A stretch of DNA of 64,000 bases from Buddleja alternifolia (taxonomy: Eukaryota > Streptophyta > Magnoliopsida > Lamiales > Scrophulariaceae), in contig CM033402.1 in the NCBI GenBank assembly GCA_019426215.1, positions 7,193,246 through 7,257,245 on the forward strand. Direction: 5' to 3'. Below, in pieces: positions 12,301-22,939 of this stretch. Each line of letters begins with the position of its first letter. The stretch's first letter is position 1. The notes beneath the pieces were generated by a model. The model did not search any database, was not told the origin of the DNA, and saw nothing but the letters and a program-made list of their open reading frames with translations. Made by a program: the position numbers and the translations under genes.

Positions 12301-13405
12301 CTTGTGGTCCAAAATTGCCCCCCAAGCAATTATTAGGCGTATAGTGCCCCCCAGCATATGGGATTTGCACATTGTTACTCATAAAAGGGAAGTTTTGGTT
12401 TGCAGGCAAACCTTGACTTCCTATAAAAGGGGTGTTCAAAGACCCCATATATGGGTAACTCTGAGGCGCATTCTGCGGCCCATTGTAATATCCCTGACTA
12501 TAACCAATATGTGGCCCAAGATTTCCAAAATTGGTATTAGGTGGATACCCAGAGGGCATTGATTCTGAAATGTTCGGTGGTACAGGGACATTCGGTCTTG
12601 GTGGTTGAGGAATAGCTTGAGTTGTATAAACATTCCCCTGACTCACACGTGGATGCCCCCCAGCATTGTGAGGATTCGAGAAGTGTTGTTCCTCGAAGGG
12701 CACTTGACTCGAAACAGGAGGGGTTCGATTCGAGCCTTGACCAATCTCGAACCTCCCTTCCTGAGTTCGAATAGGCTGAGTTGTATAAGCATTCACCTGA
12801 CTCGCACGTGGATGCCTCTCAACACCCCAAGGATTCGAGAAATACTGCCCCTCGAATGGTACTTGACTTGAAGTAGGAGGGATCTGATTCGAGCACTGGC
12901 CAAACTCGAATCTTCCTTCCTGAGCTCGAGTATCTCGAGGATACCCGAGAGGAACTTCATCTAGATTAACTGTTCTGGTTCGAATCCCAGGTTCTACTGA
13001 TACTAATTGAGACACCTTTTCGACCAGAATGTTATGTCTGTTAATTAAGGGTTCGAGCGCTGAAGCTACTTGGGTATTTATCATGCTCGAAAAAACATCG
13101 CATGTCTGATTAAAAATTTCTCCTAATTCTGTAATTACTCTAGTAACCTCTCGAGCCAAACCATCTCGAGCGTTTATTGCGATATCCTGCACAATTGCAG
13201 TAAATATTCGGGCTGACTCCTGTGCTAATGCTCGGTATTGATCATTGAATTCTCTTTTTTGATCTTCGCGAGCACCCGCGAGGGTCTGTTTCATAACTCG
13301 GACAAATTGTTCGTACATTTTGTTCCCTCTGACTTTATGTTTCGAAATTGGTTGAGTATCACAATCATCAACCAAATCGTCTCTGAACGAATCCTCAGAC
13401 ATCAT
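9341..13405 (-). CDS. gag-pro: Tat Gag-protease polyprotein, 1354 aa, intact
   Basis: Structural protein plus aspartic protease of the Tat element. The first 140 residues are helical and charged. Residues about 150-370 are rich in Pro, Gly, Asn and Gln and include a tandem duplication of about 53 residues (QEGRFEIGQ... and QEGRFEFGQ...). The retrotransposon Gag fold follows at about 415-590 (PNFTLFSGEDHV, then WDEMQFQFQNHF). Two Cys/His motifs of the CKWH...H...C type lie at about 678 and 778, in place of a classical CCHC knuckle. An acidic linker follows. The protease has its active site at VDNGATVN (Asp about 1186; Asn replaces the commoner Ser or Thr) and the flap-distal LLGRDW. The start chosen is the first of two adjacent ATGs, 79 bases inside the 5' LTR. 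The frame is open throughout, unlike its neighbours. Confidence 0.92.
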   Translation of the reverse strand: MMSEDSFRDDLVDDCDTQPISKHKVRGNKMYEQFVRVMKQTLAGAREDQKREFNDQYRALAQESARIFTAIVQDIAINARDGLAREVTRVITELGEIFNQTCDVFSSMINTQVASALEPLINRHNILVEKVSQLVSVEPGIRTRTVNLDEVPLGYPRDTRAQEGRFEFGQCSNQIPPTSSQVPFEGQYFSNPWGVERHPRASQVNAYTTQPIRTQEGRFEIGQGSNRTPPVSSQVPFEEQHFSNPHNAGGHPRVSQGNVYTTQAIPQPPRPNVPVPPNISESMPSGYPPNTNFGNLGPHIGYSQGYYNGPQNAPQSYPYMGSLNTPFIGSQGLPANQNFPFMSNNVQIPYAGGHYTPNNCLGGNFGPQALVQDPLQNQVEMAIERIYGPGFRRNHRLIPGKPYPDWVDRNFPFPRTYKIPNFTLFSGEDHVSALEHLSRFTCQCREAADQDYLKLRLFPSSLTGSAFNWYTNLSPNSIHTWDEMQFQFQNHFARTEPSMTMSDLAKIRQNPGESIEEFLARFKKARIKCHLNIPESEFVQLAQQNMVFDYRVKFDGMMFSDFRVLAESAVRYENMLREESQRKHQGFNAFEVGIPWAFEDAYEIDLAEFVKGPPFQCGALERKDCVATGSLQTKKEKEYSFDVTKTERIFDWLLANKKLRLKGRHRIPSKSEIKGKPYCKWHNAFSHETNECIMFRNLIQEKLDSKDIIFPDNQKTDIDENPFPVLNFEINTVDINQFENLNVQARKEAKLANQLFNRLIDEGVLTFPKVKDEGLEGMCRWHMNTLHTTDQCQIFRRFVAKQYERGTICLSGIDKRILDFDQDGKPKNKEVVSETKSIVQGQGEKSYKEVLETPAREIVYQTPARVVTNLTQMQKVLCGQCADTLHYELVRLQVIPNDPDWIPAYQREWNKRQRYETNNQGFGTMPYDRHFRGRGGRGYGRSASSGRKSPLERLGGYHRNVERKRDDHPRVIAQQVAYSRTAVALEMQQQAMIANLRVEEEALSKGILKSKIVKNPSEEDFEKDVDRLSDQLREAALKGKGVTTEEDEELGDFESGDDLDILLGDTLCEESANEADLKAKEATLERVLKLEEDRNIDMVTVLPAEFAAKEGTDEEGNSLEFTSDEEKGNASCFKIYSDKSLEDNEQKVENLSKLLFSKEEIDNNHMKPLFIKAEIEGIPISKVLVDNGATVNILPAKTLTRLGKSSKDLVVADVAVYGFSGQATKVLGVLPCRIKIGTQSSYSAFFVVETNSSSFNALLGRDWIHQNYCVPSTLHQVLICWNGHQFEVIKAEKNNYFIDTQIVNARYEAGKLEGSDWRFNGEAIEKPAKEGEGIHEESTSEMGSKLAEIKLDLV
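12622..12940 (-). repeat. 53-residue tandem duplication within Gag
   Basis: Matching positions at 12622 and 12781 (TTGTATAA) are 159 bases apart. The two encoded copies share QEGRF, SSQVPFE, FSNP, HPR and YTTQ but have diverged at many other positions. The duplication is in frame, so it lengthened the disordered part of Gag without breaking it. Confidence 0.8.
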
Positions 13406-13460
13406 ACAAGAATCTTATCTTTAGAAAATATCAAAACGTCAGTTTTTTTAAGAAAAACCG

Positions 13461-13479
13461 ACTCCCACTGTGGTCGCCA
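13461..13479 (-). promoter_or_regulatory. Primer binding site of the Tat element
   Basis: On the minus strand TGGCGACCACAGTGGGAGT begins five bases inside the 5' LTR. It starts with the TGG that pairs to a tRNA 3' CCA. Its TGGCGAC...TGGG form resembles the arginine-tRNA type of site reported for Tat and Ogre elements; the exact tRNA was not checked. Confidence 0.7.
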
Positions 13480-13484
13480 AAACT

Positions 13485-14337
13485 TGTTTCGTAAAAAAAA
13501 ACAATCTAGACTAGGGAAGGATTTCGAGTAGTCGTTCTAAGCCCGTGATAATTCTCCACTTAGAATTATCTTTCAACCTCCGCGCTCGAGTTCGATACGC
13601 TAGACGGTGGTTCAGAATTTAACACTTCGATGTGTTGTTTAAATTAGTTGTTCGGACCGCAATTGATGAAAATATGTATATTCTTCGAATGACACAATAA
13701 TACTATAAAAGAACAATTCAAGTACAGGTAAGAATTATTTCTCTGATACTTAAATCTGACACAAAATAATTTTATACCTACGTGAGAATCTTCTTTTCTT
13801 AAAACGATGAAAATGAATAGAAAACTCAGGTCAAGATATAAATTACTGTCAAATAATGAAATCTGAAAGCATGTAATCTATACCTCCATAAAAGTCTTCA
13901 ATTCGTGCTAGTTACAGATGAATGAAACACTGGTATGACTTCGGGATTGGATCCAGCAATTCTTGAACAAATCTACACTACAAACTACTCCTAATTATAT
14001 TTACGCATACTCCTATGATAAGAGAGAAAAATAAGTTGTTCTTTGATTTGATCCTCCACTTCTCTCTCTTCTTTCCCGCTTTTGTACTTCTGCGTCGTGG
14101 GCTTGCTTCTTCAACCGTCGAGAACTGCTTCCAACTTCTCTTTTAAAAATCCTTTTGTTTTGGCGGGATATTATTGTCGGGCTTTTGACTCTAACTTTAT
14201 CAGACCTGGTTTATTGTTTTTACGATGGGCTTAGCCTTTTAAACTTTTGGGCTCATTAATCGTTGTTGGGCCTGTTTTAGGTCTTTCACTTTGGGCCTTC
14301 TTAGGTCTTTCAACCTATTTTATTTTTAGTGTAAACA
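13485..14337 (-). repeat. 5' LTR of the Tat element
   Basis: 853 bases, TG...CA ended, repeating 201-1047. It adjoins the primer binding site, so it is the promoter LTR of the minus-strand element. A weak TATA-like TATAAAATT reads on the minus strand near 13770, but the other LTR differs there, so I do not call it. Confidence 0.93.
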
Positions 14338-15354
14338 GCGGCAAACTTAATCTTCTTTCGGTGGTGCTATGGAGGGGGTGGGGGATACAGGTTGGGGTGG
14401 AGATAACAATTTCCTATTTTTCTTAATTTTTAATAAATATATTTCGTGTTTTTGCATTTTTTATTAATTTTAAATTTATTTTTTATTTTTATTTTTTGTA
14501 TTTTCTGAGATAATGGTGCGTGTATGCCACTGATCTTTTTCTATCTATTTTTTGACGGACTGGACCAAAGTTGCAACTTTTTAAGTCCTATGGAACTAGA
14601 TTTGCAACTCTAAGTTCAATAAAACTTAAACTGCAAAGCGTGAAGTTCTAGGGACTATAAATGAAATTGTCCCTACCAATTTAGTTTCCTATATTAAATT
14701 ATTTTAATTTGAACATAGAATTTTTCAATTCTTATGAATCTCAAAATAATATATTGATTAATTTAAATATGAATCTTTATATTTCATTTTTAAGAAGATT
14801 AAATTTCAGCAAAAATTATGTTCATATATTAATAAAAATGAAAAATAAATTTCAAGTGAATTGAACCAAATGGTTTCACTTTAATTATTTAAAGTCATAT
14901 TAAAATTTTGAATATAGTACTATTGTCTAAAGTTTGTTAAATACAATACGAAAAACAAGTTCAAAGAGTATATGTTAAAACTTTTAGAATACTTTTTTTC
15001 CGTTGAAATGGATAATTATATAACTACTTCAAAAATATACAGTAATATTAAATGAGGAACTAAAGTGCATTTAGAAATTCAAAGTGTCCATTGTACCTTC
15101 CAAATGTCATGTGCAATATGCTATCTTTTCAGCCCAAAAACCATCGCAAAAATAGATTCAAGAACTATACTATAATAAAAATAAAACTTGAAAGAAGGTA
15201 GTGTAACATGAAAGTGATACATTAAACTATTAGTGACATTAACTTAATTTAAAGTAATAGTATTTTTATGATTATTTTACGATTTAAATTTTTCTGCTTT
15301 CCTGTGGATGAAACCCTGTTCTCCTCTTCACTTCAAGAAGTAGATGCATAATGA

Positions 15355-15714
15355 GTTGCAACAATTTTTGCTTTGTCACAATAAGAATTTTTAATAACAA
15401 GAGTTTTTTTAAAATTGTCACTATTGACAATTAGTGAGATATGTATAGTGGCAACACACTTAGAGTGGCAATTGCAACTGTTGTCACTAAGTTGTCACAA
15501 AAATTGTGTCATTAATTGTCAATAGAGACAATAATTTTCTTGTCATGATTTATCAAGAATGACAATTTCAATACAAATCTTGTCACTATTAAATATGTTG
15601 AATCTATTTTAGTTACAAAACAAAAGTTCTTGTCATTAAAAATTTATGATTAATGCCAATTTTTACATTGTCACTTTGACATTTTGTCACCAATTTTTTT
15701 TTTTTTTTTTGTAG
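15355..15714. mobile_element. CACTA-like non-autonomous element with TGACAA repeats
   Basis: Absent at the matching place in duplication copy 2. Rich in TGTCAC/TGACAA words arranged as inverted pairs around ATTGTCACTATTGACAAT. It ends in a long T run followed by GTAG, resembling the TTGTAGTG end of CACTA (En/Spm) elements. The left end does not show a clean CACTACAA, so boundaries are approximate. Confidence 0.5.
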
Positions 15715-15824
15715 TATATGTTATATTTGATGAATATATATTGAGTGACTGAAGTATAAAAACTGTCTAATAAATCTGTTTATATCATTTGATTACTTGT
15801 ATATATCTAGAACAATCAAAACAC

Positions 15825-16166
15825 GGATAATTCGATGGTACACCGGGAGGGGTAATTCTATGGTGGACCGGGAGTGTTGCTCCTGGTCCATTTTTTACCA
15901 CATAAACACTTGGGGTGGGGTGGAGTGGTTGACATAGGGTAGGTGGGCGTGACACCCCACTCATTTTGAATGTGTGGTGCAAAATGGACCAGGAGCAATA
16001 CTCCCGGTTCACCTTAGAATTTTTCCACTGGGAATGATACTCCAAAGTGAACTATTGAGTCTATCTCTTTCACACAACTGTGTTTGGGGTCCACGCATAA
16101 TACACCTCAATATGTGAAAAAGATAGACACGAGGAGTGTTACTCCTGATCCACCGTAGAAAAATCC
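15825..16166. mobile_element. Mutator-type MITE, 342 bp, 10-bp target duplication
   Basis: Flanked by ATCAAAACAC at 15815-15824 and 16167-16176; duplication copy 2 has a single related site (ATGAAAACAC near 44166), i.e. the empty site. Ends are inverted (GGATAATTCGATGG and its imperfect complement ending in AAAAATCC). An inner inverted pair is formed by CCGGGAGTGTTGCTCCTGG and GGAGCAATACTCCCGG. The target length fits Mutator-like elements. No coding capacity. Confidence 0.8.
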
Positions 16167-16450
16167 ATCAAAACACTTACTCTGCAATTTGTCATTTGCT
16201 CATTATTAGATGTCCACAATATAAAGCTTCTAATAAACCGTCTGAGAAAGAGAAAGAAAGAGGCAAGAATTGATTTGCATCCCCTTATTCAAATGCATGC
16301 ACAATGATATTATCATTTTTAATTTACCCACTTATTGTCTATTAATTTGATGGAATATCTCGAAATTGTCAATCAGTTGAATCTAACAACCAATTATTTA
16401 TCTTCTTTTTGCCTTCCAATCTTCCACGGGGAACTAATTCAATATTCAAG

Positions 16451-17390
16451 ACTGGGGCTTTAATTCCAATCAACTTGATTGGTGGTAGTTCCTTCAAATA
16501 AGTATTTTACTAATATGTGACACATGCTGTGCACGGTTTAAACTAATTTCGATTAATGATTTAAATATAAAATTTATTCTATGTAGAATTGAATGCAATC
16601 CAATATTTTTGCTATACTTACAACAATAGTAAAATAATAGATTTGTTTCACAAACATAACATATTTGTTAAAAATCAAAATAGATACAGAAAGATGCATG
16701 TGAAATAAGGAATAAAAATCAAGTAAAATAAATAAAAACATCATCCTCAATATATTAATAAAAGTTCATAATAACTTTAAATATTTATAAGTTCAATAAT
16801 AAATCAATACTTGTACAAATTTTCTAAAATAAAATTCAGTATAAATACAAAATCAATCCAAATTAATGGTTGGTATTTGATAATATAGTCATACTTCTCA
16901 AAGTTAATCTTGCAAAATTAAAAGGAGTGAATAATCAAATATTAGTATAAATCAAAAGACTCACAAAAGTAGCTAATTATAATCTCTACAACGATGGAGC
17001 TTCAAAATAAATGACTGATAACGATTGGAGTTTCAAATCAAAAGCTTTTAAAAATAAAATAAAAAATAACTCTCTATATTGATAATCTGGAGAAAACTGA
17101 TTCTCGAAAAAGAAAAGAAAAATAACTTTATTTACTTTTTATATTCGCAAGCGAGGTGATTTCTTTGGAAGATAGGAACATTCTTCGGACCAATCAACGT
17201 ACAAGACAAAGTTTACCATGCAACGCACATTTGGTCTTGCAAAGTTTGGTGGTACGGGAAAGACAAATGTAAACACCCTTTTTATGAATGAGTTGACGTA
17301 GTCTTGCAGTAATTTACTTCCATTCTCCTACTAATATCATTTGTTATGTCAAAATGATTAGCATGTACAAAATATTATTCTTGTAAAAAA
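16451..17390. other. AT-rich intergenic stretch, start of the 15-kb block inserted in copy 1
   Basis: Duplication copy 2 passes directly from the match of 16450 to the match of 31311, so 16451-31310 is extra DNA in copy 1. In this first part I see only AT-rich non-coding sequence, with no repeat ends and no exon-like segment. Confidence 0.6.
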
Positions 17391-17399
17391 ATAGAATGA

Positions 17400-19130
17400 C
17401 ATACCTTTTCTTGCAAATTTTTGAAATAAGCAGCTTGATGACGAAACATATATTTCAGCTTGTTTATTGAACAACTTTAAGTCAATAACACCATTGCTAT
17501 CTTTTACTCTAAGATGGACACGAAACCTGTACTTATAGAGTAATTATTTCTTTTAGTAAATACATACTTTGCAACATAAACACATTAATGGTTTGAAAAT
17601 TAGTACATGATACTTTGATTCACTATGTCATTGCAATTGGTACATATTGAATGCCCATAATAGCATTTGCAATTATTTTGGCAATTATTGCATGTCGCAT
17701 ACCACATATTATCAACATCAATCTTCTCTTTACGTGCGAGATGAAATATGAAATTTGAAACACTTCATATATAATTAACATAATTATCTAAAAAAAATAC
17801 GTAATTACTTATTGCTAAATGAAATATGAAATTTGAAACACTTACATTGTCGTCATGTCCATAATCATGTATCCGAATTCTTTTAGCGTTTGAATTTTTC
17901 AACGACCTGGAAATAGGGAATCTACTTCCACGTATTAGTGATACTAATTTTTGTGGACTACGAGCTTCACAATACCTATTGAGATGTCGATCACAAATTA
18001 TTGGAAAATACATATTGGAAAATACATAGGAGTTCGAACATGATCGTCTGTGTAGGTTATCCTTACCAAGAACTTAGATGATCTGTGAATTTGTATTCTT
18101 TAAATATAATTTGTTTACCTTCAATATCCTCAACAACAACTCCACAAGCCAACACTATATTATTCTGATCAAGTGTCCAATAAACTCTTCCCTTCCTAAA
18201 TCGCAAATTTCCCATATAGAACCATGTGAACAGCTGTCATACTGATTTACATGAACATAGAATACAACATCAGAAGATATTAGACATTAGTTCTATGCAT
18301 GCATAAGACTTATTAAGCATTGACGAAGAACTATGCGAAAATTCGTCATGTTGTTGAACATAAAAATAATATACTTTAGGTTAGTTCTAAATGGTAAAAT
18401 GTTTGCAAACTCTCAATAGCAATAATCATTACTTACGTTTTATTAAGGAGCATGGTTTCTCTCTGTCAGGTGTTAAAAAATATCTGCGACCATTTAAGGA
18501 TTATTCATATATATGAAACAAAAGTTTGCTACTAAAATACATGATATTGTGACTTACCAATTAAGCGGTCCTCCAAATTCACGTGATATTTTATATCCTT
18601 TAGTCGCACAATAAAATGGAAATGACGTAGAAACACATCATTATGATCCAAAACTTTTTCAATTTGTGCATCATGACCTAATAACACTTGATATAGTGAT
18701 GTGGTGCTATCTTGTACTTTTTATCCGCTATTATGACCTGTACATCATGTAGATTGCAAATACTTTCTTCGGTAAGATGTTTAATGAAATAATCAGCATT
18801 ACATCTATATACAATACCCTGCATGAAGAAACCCTAGCAAATTCAAAATATGACTAGTATAAAGTGTGATTTGTTAATTTTTTTAAAAAAAGACTTATAA
18901 GAATAAAATTCATAAATATAAAAAAAGCTATAGTAAGACACATGGTTTCTTTGTGATCAACAAACACCATCTTTAATATTCTTATTTTATGTTCATGTAT
19001 GCATATATCAACTAATCTGACCAGACGAACAGTGATATTATATTTGCAACCATGTGGATTCAACAACTCTAAAGGTGTATATATTTTACGTGTATCCACT
19101 GCACCTATCAATAACATATAAATTAAGTAA
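17400..19130 (-). pseudogene. RPA large-subunit-like protein remnant (Helitron-associated)
   Basis: Fragments in the right order for a replication protein A large subunit, which binds single-stranded DNA. On the minus strand: an OB-like segment (YNITVRLVRLVDIC, then LKMVFVDHKE) near 19065-18950; a second stretch near 18215-18080 (GKQIIFKEYKF); a Cys-rich zinc-ribbon segment (WYATCNNC) near 17715-17630; and a final OB segment (YKYRFRVHLRVKDSNG) near 17540-17400. The frames are interrupted and intron positions uncertain. Plant Helitrons commonly carry RPA-like genes beside the helicase, and the helicase remnant lies immediately upstream on the same strand. An ordinary host RPA pseudogene is possible but less likely in this position. 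Confidence 0.6.
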
Positions 19131-19319
19131 AATTTGATGCAAATTGCCGAATTATTGAATGAAATATAACTTAAAAATAATAACATGACATAGACTGGTG
19201 CAAATGTATGAAACATATGTAGTAATGAAGAATTAAAATCAGCAATAAATAAATATTATATGAATCTCACAATTTCATGTCAAATGTAGAATGAATGTCT
19301 ATAAAAAGACAATGACTTT

Positions 19320-21080
19320 ATTCATAAACCGCATCAAGTACTCCCAGATATACAATATTTCTTGTGCAATTTCGAGGTACACCTGGTTTATTACAAATTA
19401 GGACCTTTAAACCAGATGAATTTGTTATACATGACAATGCGACATATAGCTGACAATGAGTGAATACAGGATTTGGCAAATACAATCCTACTATATTAAG
19501 TGTCTGTACTTAACTCTTATTGATAGTCATTGCAAATGTTAATTTCACTGGGAATTGTCTTCTCTTCATTGGCACAAATGTCTGGGATTGAGATGTTGTC
19601 AAAATAACTACTGGATAATTATGGAGGATTCAGAGTTTGTTCACGGTCACTGACTTCACCAGGACACAGCGTGTCTGCGCTATACCATTGCACATACCCA
19701 AACATCTTCACACATTTTTAGGATTGTAAGACGGGTACCATTGCACATACCCAAAGATTGATTGAGATTTATGCGACACATCCTAAAAATGCACAACTTT
19801 CCACCAAAAGGCTTATCAGTAGAAAAATTCTCAGTTCCCTTTAGCAAGTCTTTAAGAATCTCACTTATTACTTCAAACCCATGATGATGCATCATCGGAG
19901 TTTTATCCCAAATTATTAATGACCCCTCTTGGATTAATTGCGCTAAGTCACTATTCACTTTAATAGGAAAACATGATTTTCTATATAACTCCAATGGAAT
20001 TCTGAAACATGAATGCGCAGTTATCCCTCCTGGTAACAACAATGCCGTAATTTCAGATGATGCAACTGATAAAATAATCTTTCATTGTGATCTGAATTTG
20101 GCAATTATTGTTTTCCAAAAATATGTTTTTCCAATTCCCCCACTACAATTCACAAAAAAAAAAAAAGACCTCCATTTTTTCTCTCATAAGCTTCAATAAC
20201 ATCGTTATACACTCTCAACTGATCACTGTTTAAACCATTGAAATATGAATGGAATGATTGTTCTTCTATACCATCATCATAACCAAGCTCTTCTCCTATA
20301 TGTCTATTCGTTATGCGGCGAAGTGATCGAAAAGATGGTTGGGGCATAGGAGGAAAATCTCCAAAGTGTCTTTCCATTTTAATTATGCATTCAATTTCTT
20401 GGAGTGCCCATTCCCTCATATTTTCATCACTTAGATGTACATTGTTATCCATGAATTCTATTCTGACTCTGTATTGCAAATCATCCACCATATCTCTCCA
20501 ATGTTGTTCCCATAAGGTAACAAGATCGGTTATCTCAGAAAACATAAGCATAATAGCAAACATATTTATAAGCTTGATGGACGATGCCCAAGTTGATGCT
20601 CCAGACAAAGCTTCATACCATTCATTATCATCATCTAACAAACCACGCGCTGAACATGCTTGCTTAAATGTAGGATATATGACCCCATTAAAAGTTATGA
20701 TGTCTTCATAACATTGAGCTCAACGAACTTTATAAAGGAGCATCCGCAAGTAGTATCTTTCTCTAGAATTTACATGTGTGTAAGGTAATCTGTCGACACA
20801 TTTTCCATGTTTCCTCATGACTCATTCTTTCCTATCTCGTTTCCAAACCCATGCACTAGGAAACTCAACATAAGTCAATGTTCTCGCCTCCACATATTTT
20901 CTGTTAGCTTCAAACCATTTCGTCAGCATTGTATCTTGGACACCTTCGCGATTGAGAACATTGTATATTTGATCTTCTTCATGAAATATAACAAACTTCT
21001 GAATGGGCAAATAGTATTCTAAGCGTTCAACTGTTGGATTTTGCAAATGGTGGGATTCCTTCTCCTTCATAAATTTCTTG
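19320..21080 (-). pseudogene. Helitron Rep-helicase remnant (PIF1-type helicase)
   Basis: Decayed helicase part of the Helitron transposase, which drives rolling-circle transposition. Segments in order: PTVERLEYYLP and EGVQDTMLTKWFEANRKY (about 21030-20860); ATWASSIKLINMFAIML and LWEQHWRDMVDD (20641-20480); a Walker A-like GGIGKT (about 20135); TAHSCFRIPLELY and the DE-box-like LIIWDKTPM (20020-19890); QSLGMCNGTRL (about 19750); and the C-terminal FPVKLTFAMTINKS and QLYVALS (about 19570-19440). Frame breaks separate most pieces. The stretch between FGGKL and QSLG is missing, which removes several helicase motifs. The N-terminal HUH nuclease part was not found. Confidence 0.85.
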
Positions 21081-22261
21081 TCCTAAAAGTTGTTGTAGGA
21101 TGTCCGGCTCTTGATGTTATTTTTTTTCATTTTTTTTCTTACCACTTGAGATGTGAGTAGGGAGAACTATTCTGAATGTTGATTCGTTGTCAGTACCATT
21201 AACATCTGCATGTTCTTGTCCTATATATTTTTAACAAAAATTGAACTAAGCAAATGCAACCATTTATTGAATTTTTAATTGATGTTCTCATTAGTTGTGT
21301 GTTCAAAAATGAAAAATATATTTAAACATAAATATACGTTAAAAAATAGATATTAAGATATAGGAAATAATAAAATTTAGTTAGTACTATTACACTTGAA
21401 AAAAGAGACGCCATCACCCATAACATATTGCTAACTCTATATTTATTTACGGATTATATGTTCATATTTCACATTAGGATAACAATAATATGTAATTTTT
21501 TACTCGCAACCTTAAAATATGAGGATTTGACAAAAATATTTACATGACTACAAAATTCAAATTAAAAGTGATAATAGTACGATATTAATATCTATTTATC
21601 CTCGTTAAAATAACACATACCATTTGTTGACGACCACCACATCGACCATCACATTGTAAACCTCTAGTACGGAAGGATGATCTTCGACTAGAACGCGTTG
21701 ATGATCCTCGTGTAGTTCGTCTTCCACGTGATGATGGCCCATAATTATGAAATTCTTCACCCACGGTCAAATGATTGTTATGTCATGTCGATAACTGTTG
21801 ATATTCTCTATCCATCTTAGTCAGTGTCTCAATAACCAAAGGATCATTTACTCCTCTATGATGCTTAATATATAATTCTCTCCTTCATTTTAGTGTTGCA
21901 AGCTTATAACCAACTTGATTGTCATTCATTTTTACTCGTATAAGAATACAAACAAATTAGATTAATCACAAAGGAGTACTCATGGAATATGAATAGCTTC
22001 ATCATAAATAGAAAATAAAACATGATTCAAACAAAAACAATAAGAAATTGAAAAGGCAAAAGAATTTAAAAAGGTGGACAAAAATAAGAAAAATTCAATA
22101 TAAAATAATTTATATTTTTATAATATCTTTGATTTTGCTTTCTTAATGAGATATCTTCCTAAATCAAATTATGCACATGCGCAGTGAGTTAAAATTAGCT
22201 TATTTCAATAACTATAAACTTATTAAGGTTAATGTAAAAAATAGTTGAATGACTCATTCTA
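21081..22261. other. No confident gene; possible upstream remnant of the Helitron
   Basis: AT-rich. A 61-residue minus-strand frame at 21585-21770 is rich in Arg and Ser (RGRRTTRGSSTRSSRRS), and a short coding-like stretch follows on the same strand near 21920-21785 (GVNDPLVIETLTKMDREYQQ). Neither is assignable to a family. They could belong to a further element gene. Confidence 0.35.
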
Positions 22262-22270
22262 TATAAAATA

Positions 22271-22930
22271 TGAAAAGATTGCAAATTTAGTCTCGTAACT
22301 ATACGGTGGCAAAATTGGTCTCACAATTTGTGACCCTGACAATTTAGGGGCAGTACTTTATAAAACTCGTGAATATAGTTCAATTTTGAGTGAGAATTAT
22401 CAAATTGTCAAGAAAAAGTCACGTGCCATGCACACATGTGACTACCTCAATTTGGGAACTTTTGATTTTCTGGTCGTTATTACTTAGTTAGACTCAAGAA
22501 ATGTGCCACAAGAGACAATTGCGCCACATGGATGCGATGTTGGAGGAAAAATGTGCCTAGGTCTATTTCTAAAAAAAATTGTCATTAAAAAGTGTACTTA
22601 GGTGTATCTTTACACATGGCCATATTTACACACCCACCATCCAAATGGAAAGAATAAGAGCCTCTAACAGAGCGACTAACACAAATTAGAGTAAATCAGT
22701 TATGAAAGAGCAATATTCAATTCAATTTTAATTAACAATGTTCTTCCCAAATCTGTTTGTCCTCTGTTTTGTTGAAAACAACACACAAAGACACAACCCA
22801 AACTCTTTTTTCGATCAATTTAAAAAATTCCGATCAAAATTGGACTCAATTTGTAAATTTTACAAAGCTAAACTAGCTACGGGACTATTTTTGACAACCT
22901 ATAATTGCGGAACTAAATTTGCATTTTTTT
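22271..22930. mobile_element. Mutator-type MITE, 660 bp, 9-bp target duplication
   Basis: Flanked by perfect 9-base repeats TATAAAATA (22262-22270 and 22931-22939). The ends are inverted: GATTGCAAATTTAGTC at left and the complement of CTAAATTTGCA at right, with similarity continuing about 50 bases inward. A 9-base target and long imperfect inverted repeats fit a Mutator-derived MITE. A 65-residue frame within it (22738-22935) is not convincing. Confidence 0.8.
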
Positions 22931-22939
22931 TATAAAATA

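Larger units (their letters stand above)
201..14337 (-). mobile_element. Ty3/Gypsy LTR retrotransposon, Tat lineage, about 14.1 kb
   Basis: Two directly repeated LTRs of about 850 bp bound an internal region that reads on the minus strand: LTR, primer binding site, Gag-protease, reverse transcriptase, RNase H, second RNase H, integrase, then an antisense gene, purine tract and LTR. The second, archaeal-type RNase H between a degenerate first RNase H and the integrase is the known hallmark of the plant Tat lineage (Ogre, Retand and relatives). The LTRs differ by roughly a dozen substitutions and a similar number of short indels, so insertion is fairly recent. The 5 bases outside the two LTRs do not match (AGACA left, GCGGC right), so no target duplication is visible. 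Gag-protease is open; pol has two single-base frame breaks, so this copy looks non-autonomous as it stands. Confidence 0.93.
14338..16450. repeat. Segmental duplication copy 1, first part
   Basis: It matches 42305-44445 in the same orientation with many small differences. Shared landmarks include the GGTGGTGCTATGGAGG stretch (14361 and 42330), CAACTTTTTAAGTCC (14575 and 42580), and AAGCTTCTAATAAACCG (16226 and 44220). It carries two insertions absent from copy 2 (near 15355-15714 and 15825-16166) and lacks the MITE at 43044. It begins abruptly at the LTR, missing the left half of the terminal-inverted-repeat element seen whole at 41845-42690. No gene seen. Confidence 0.85.
17400..21080 (-). 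mobile_element. Decayed Helitron (helicase plus RPA-like genes), ends not found
   Basis: Helicase and RPA-like remnants lie on one strand within 3.7 kb, as in plant Helitrons. I could not identify a 5' TC end or a 3' CTRR end with hairpin, so these bounds enclose only the recognisable coding remnants. It sits inside the extra block that interrupts duplication copy 1. Confidence 0.6.
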
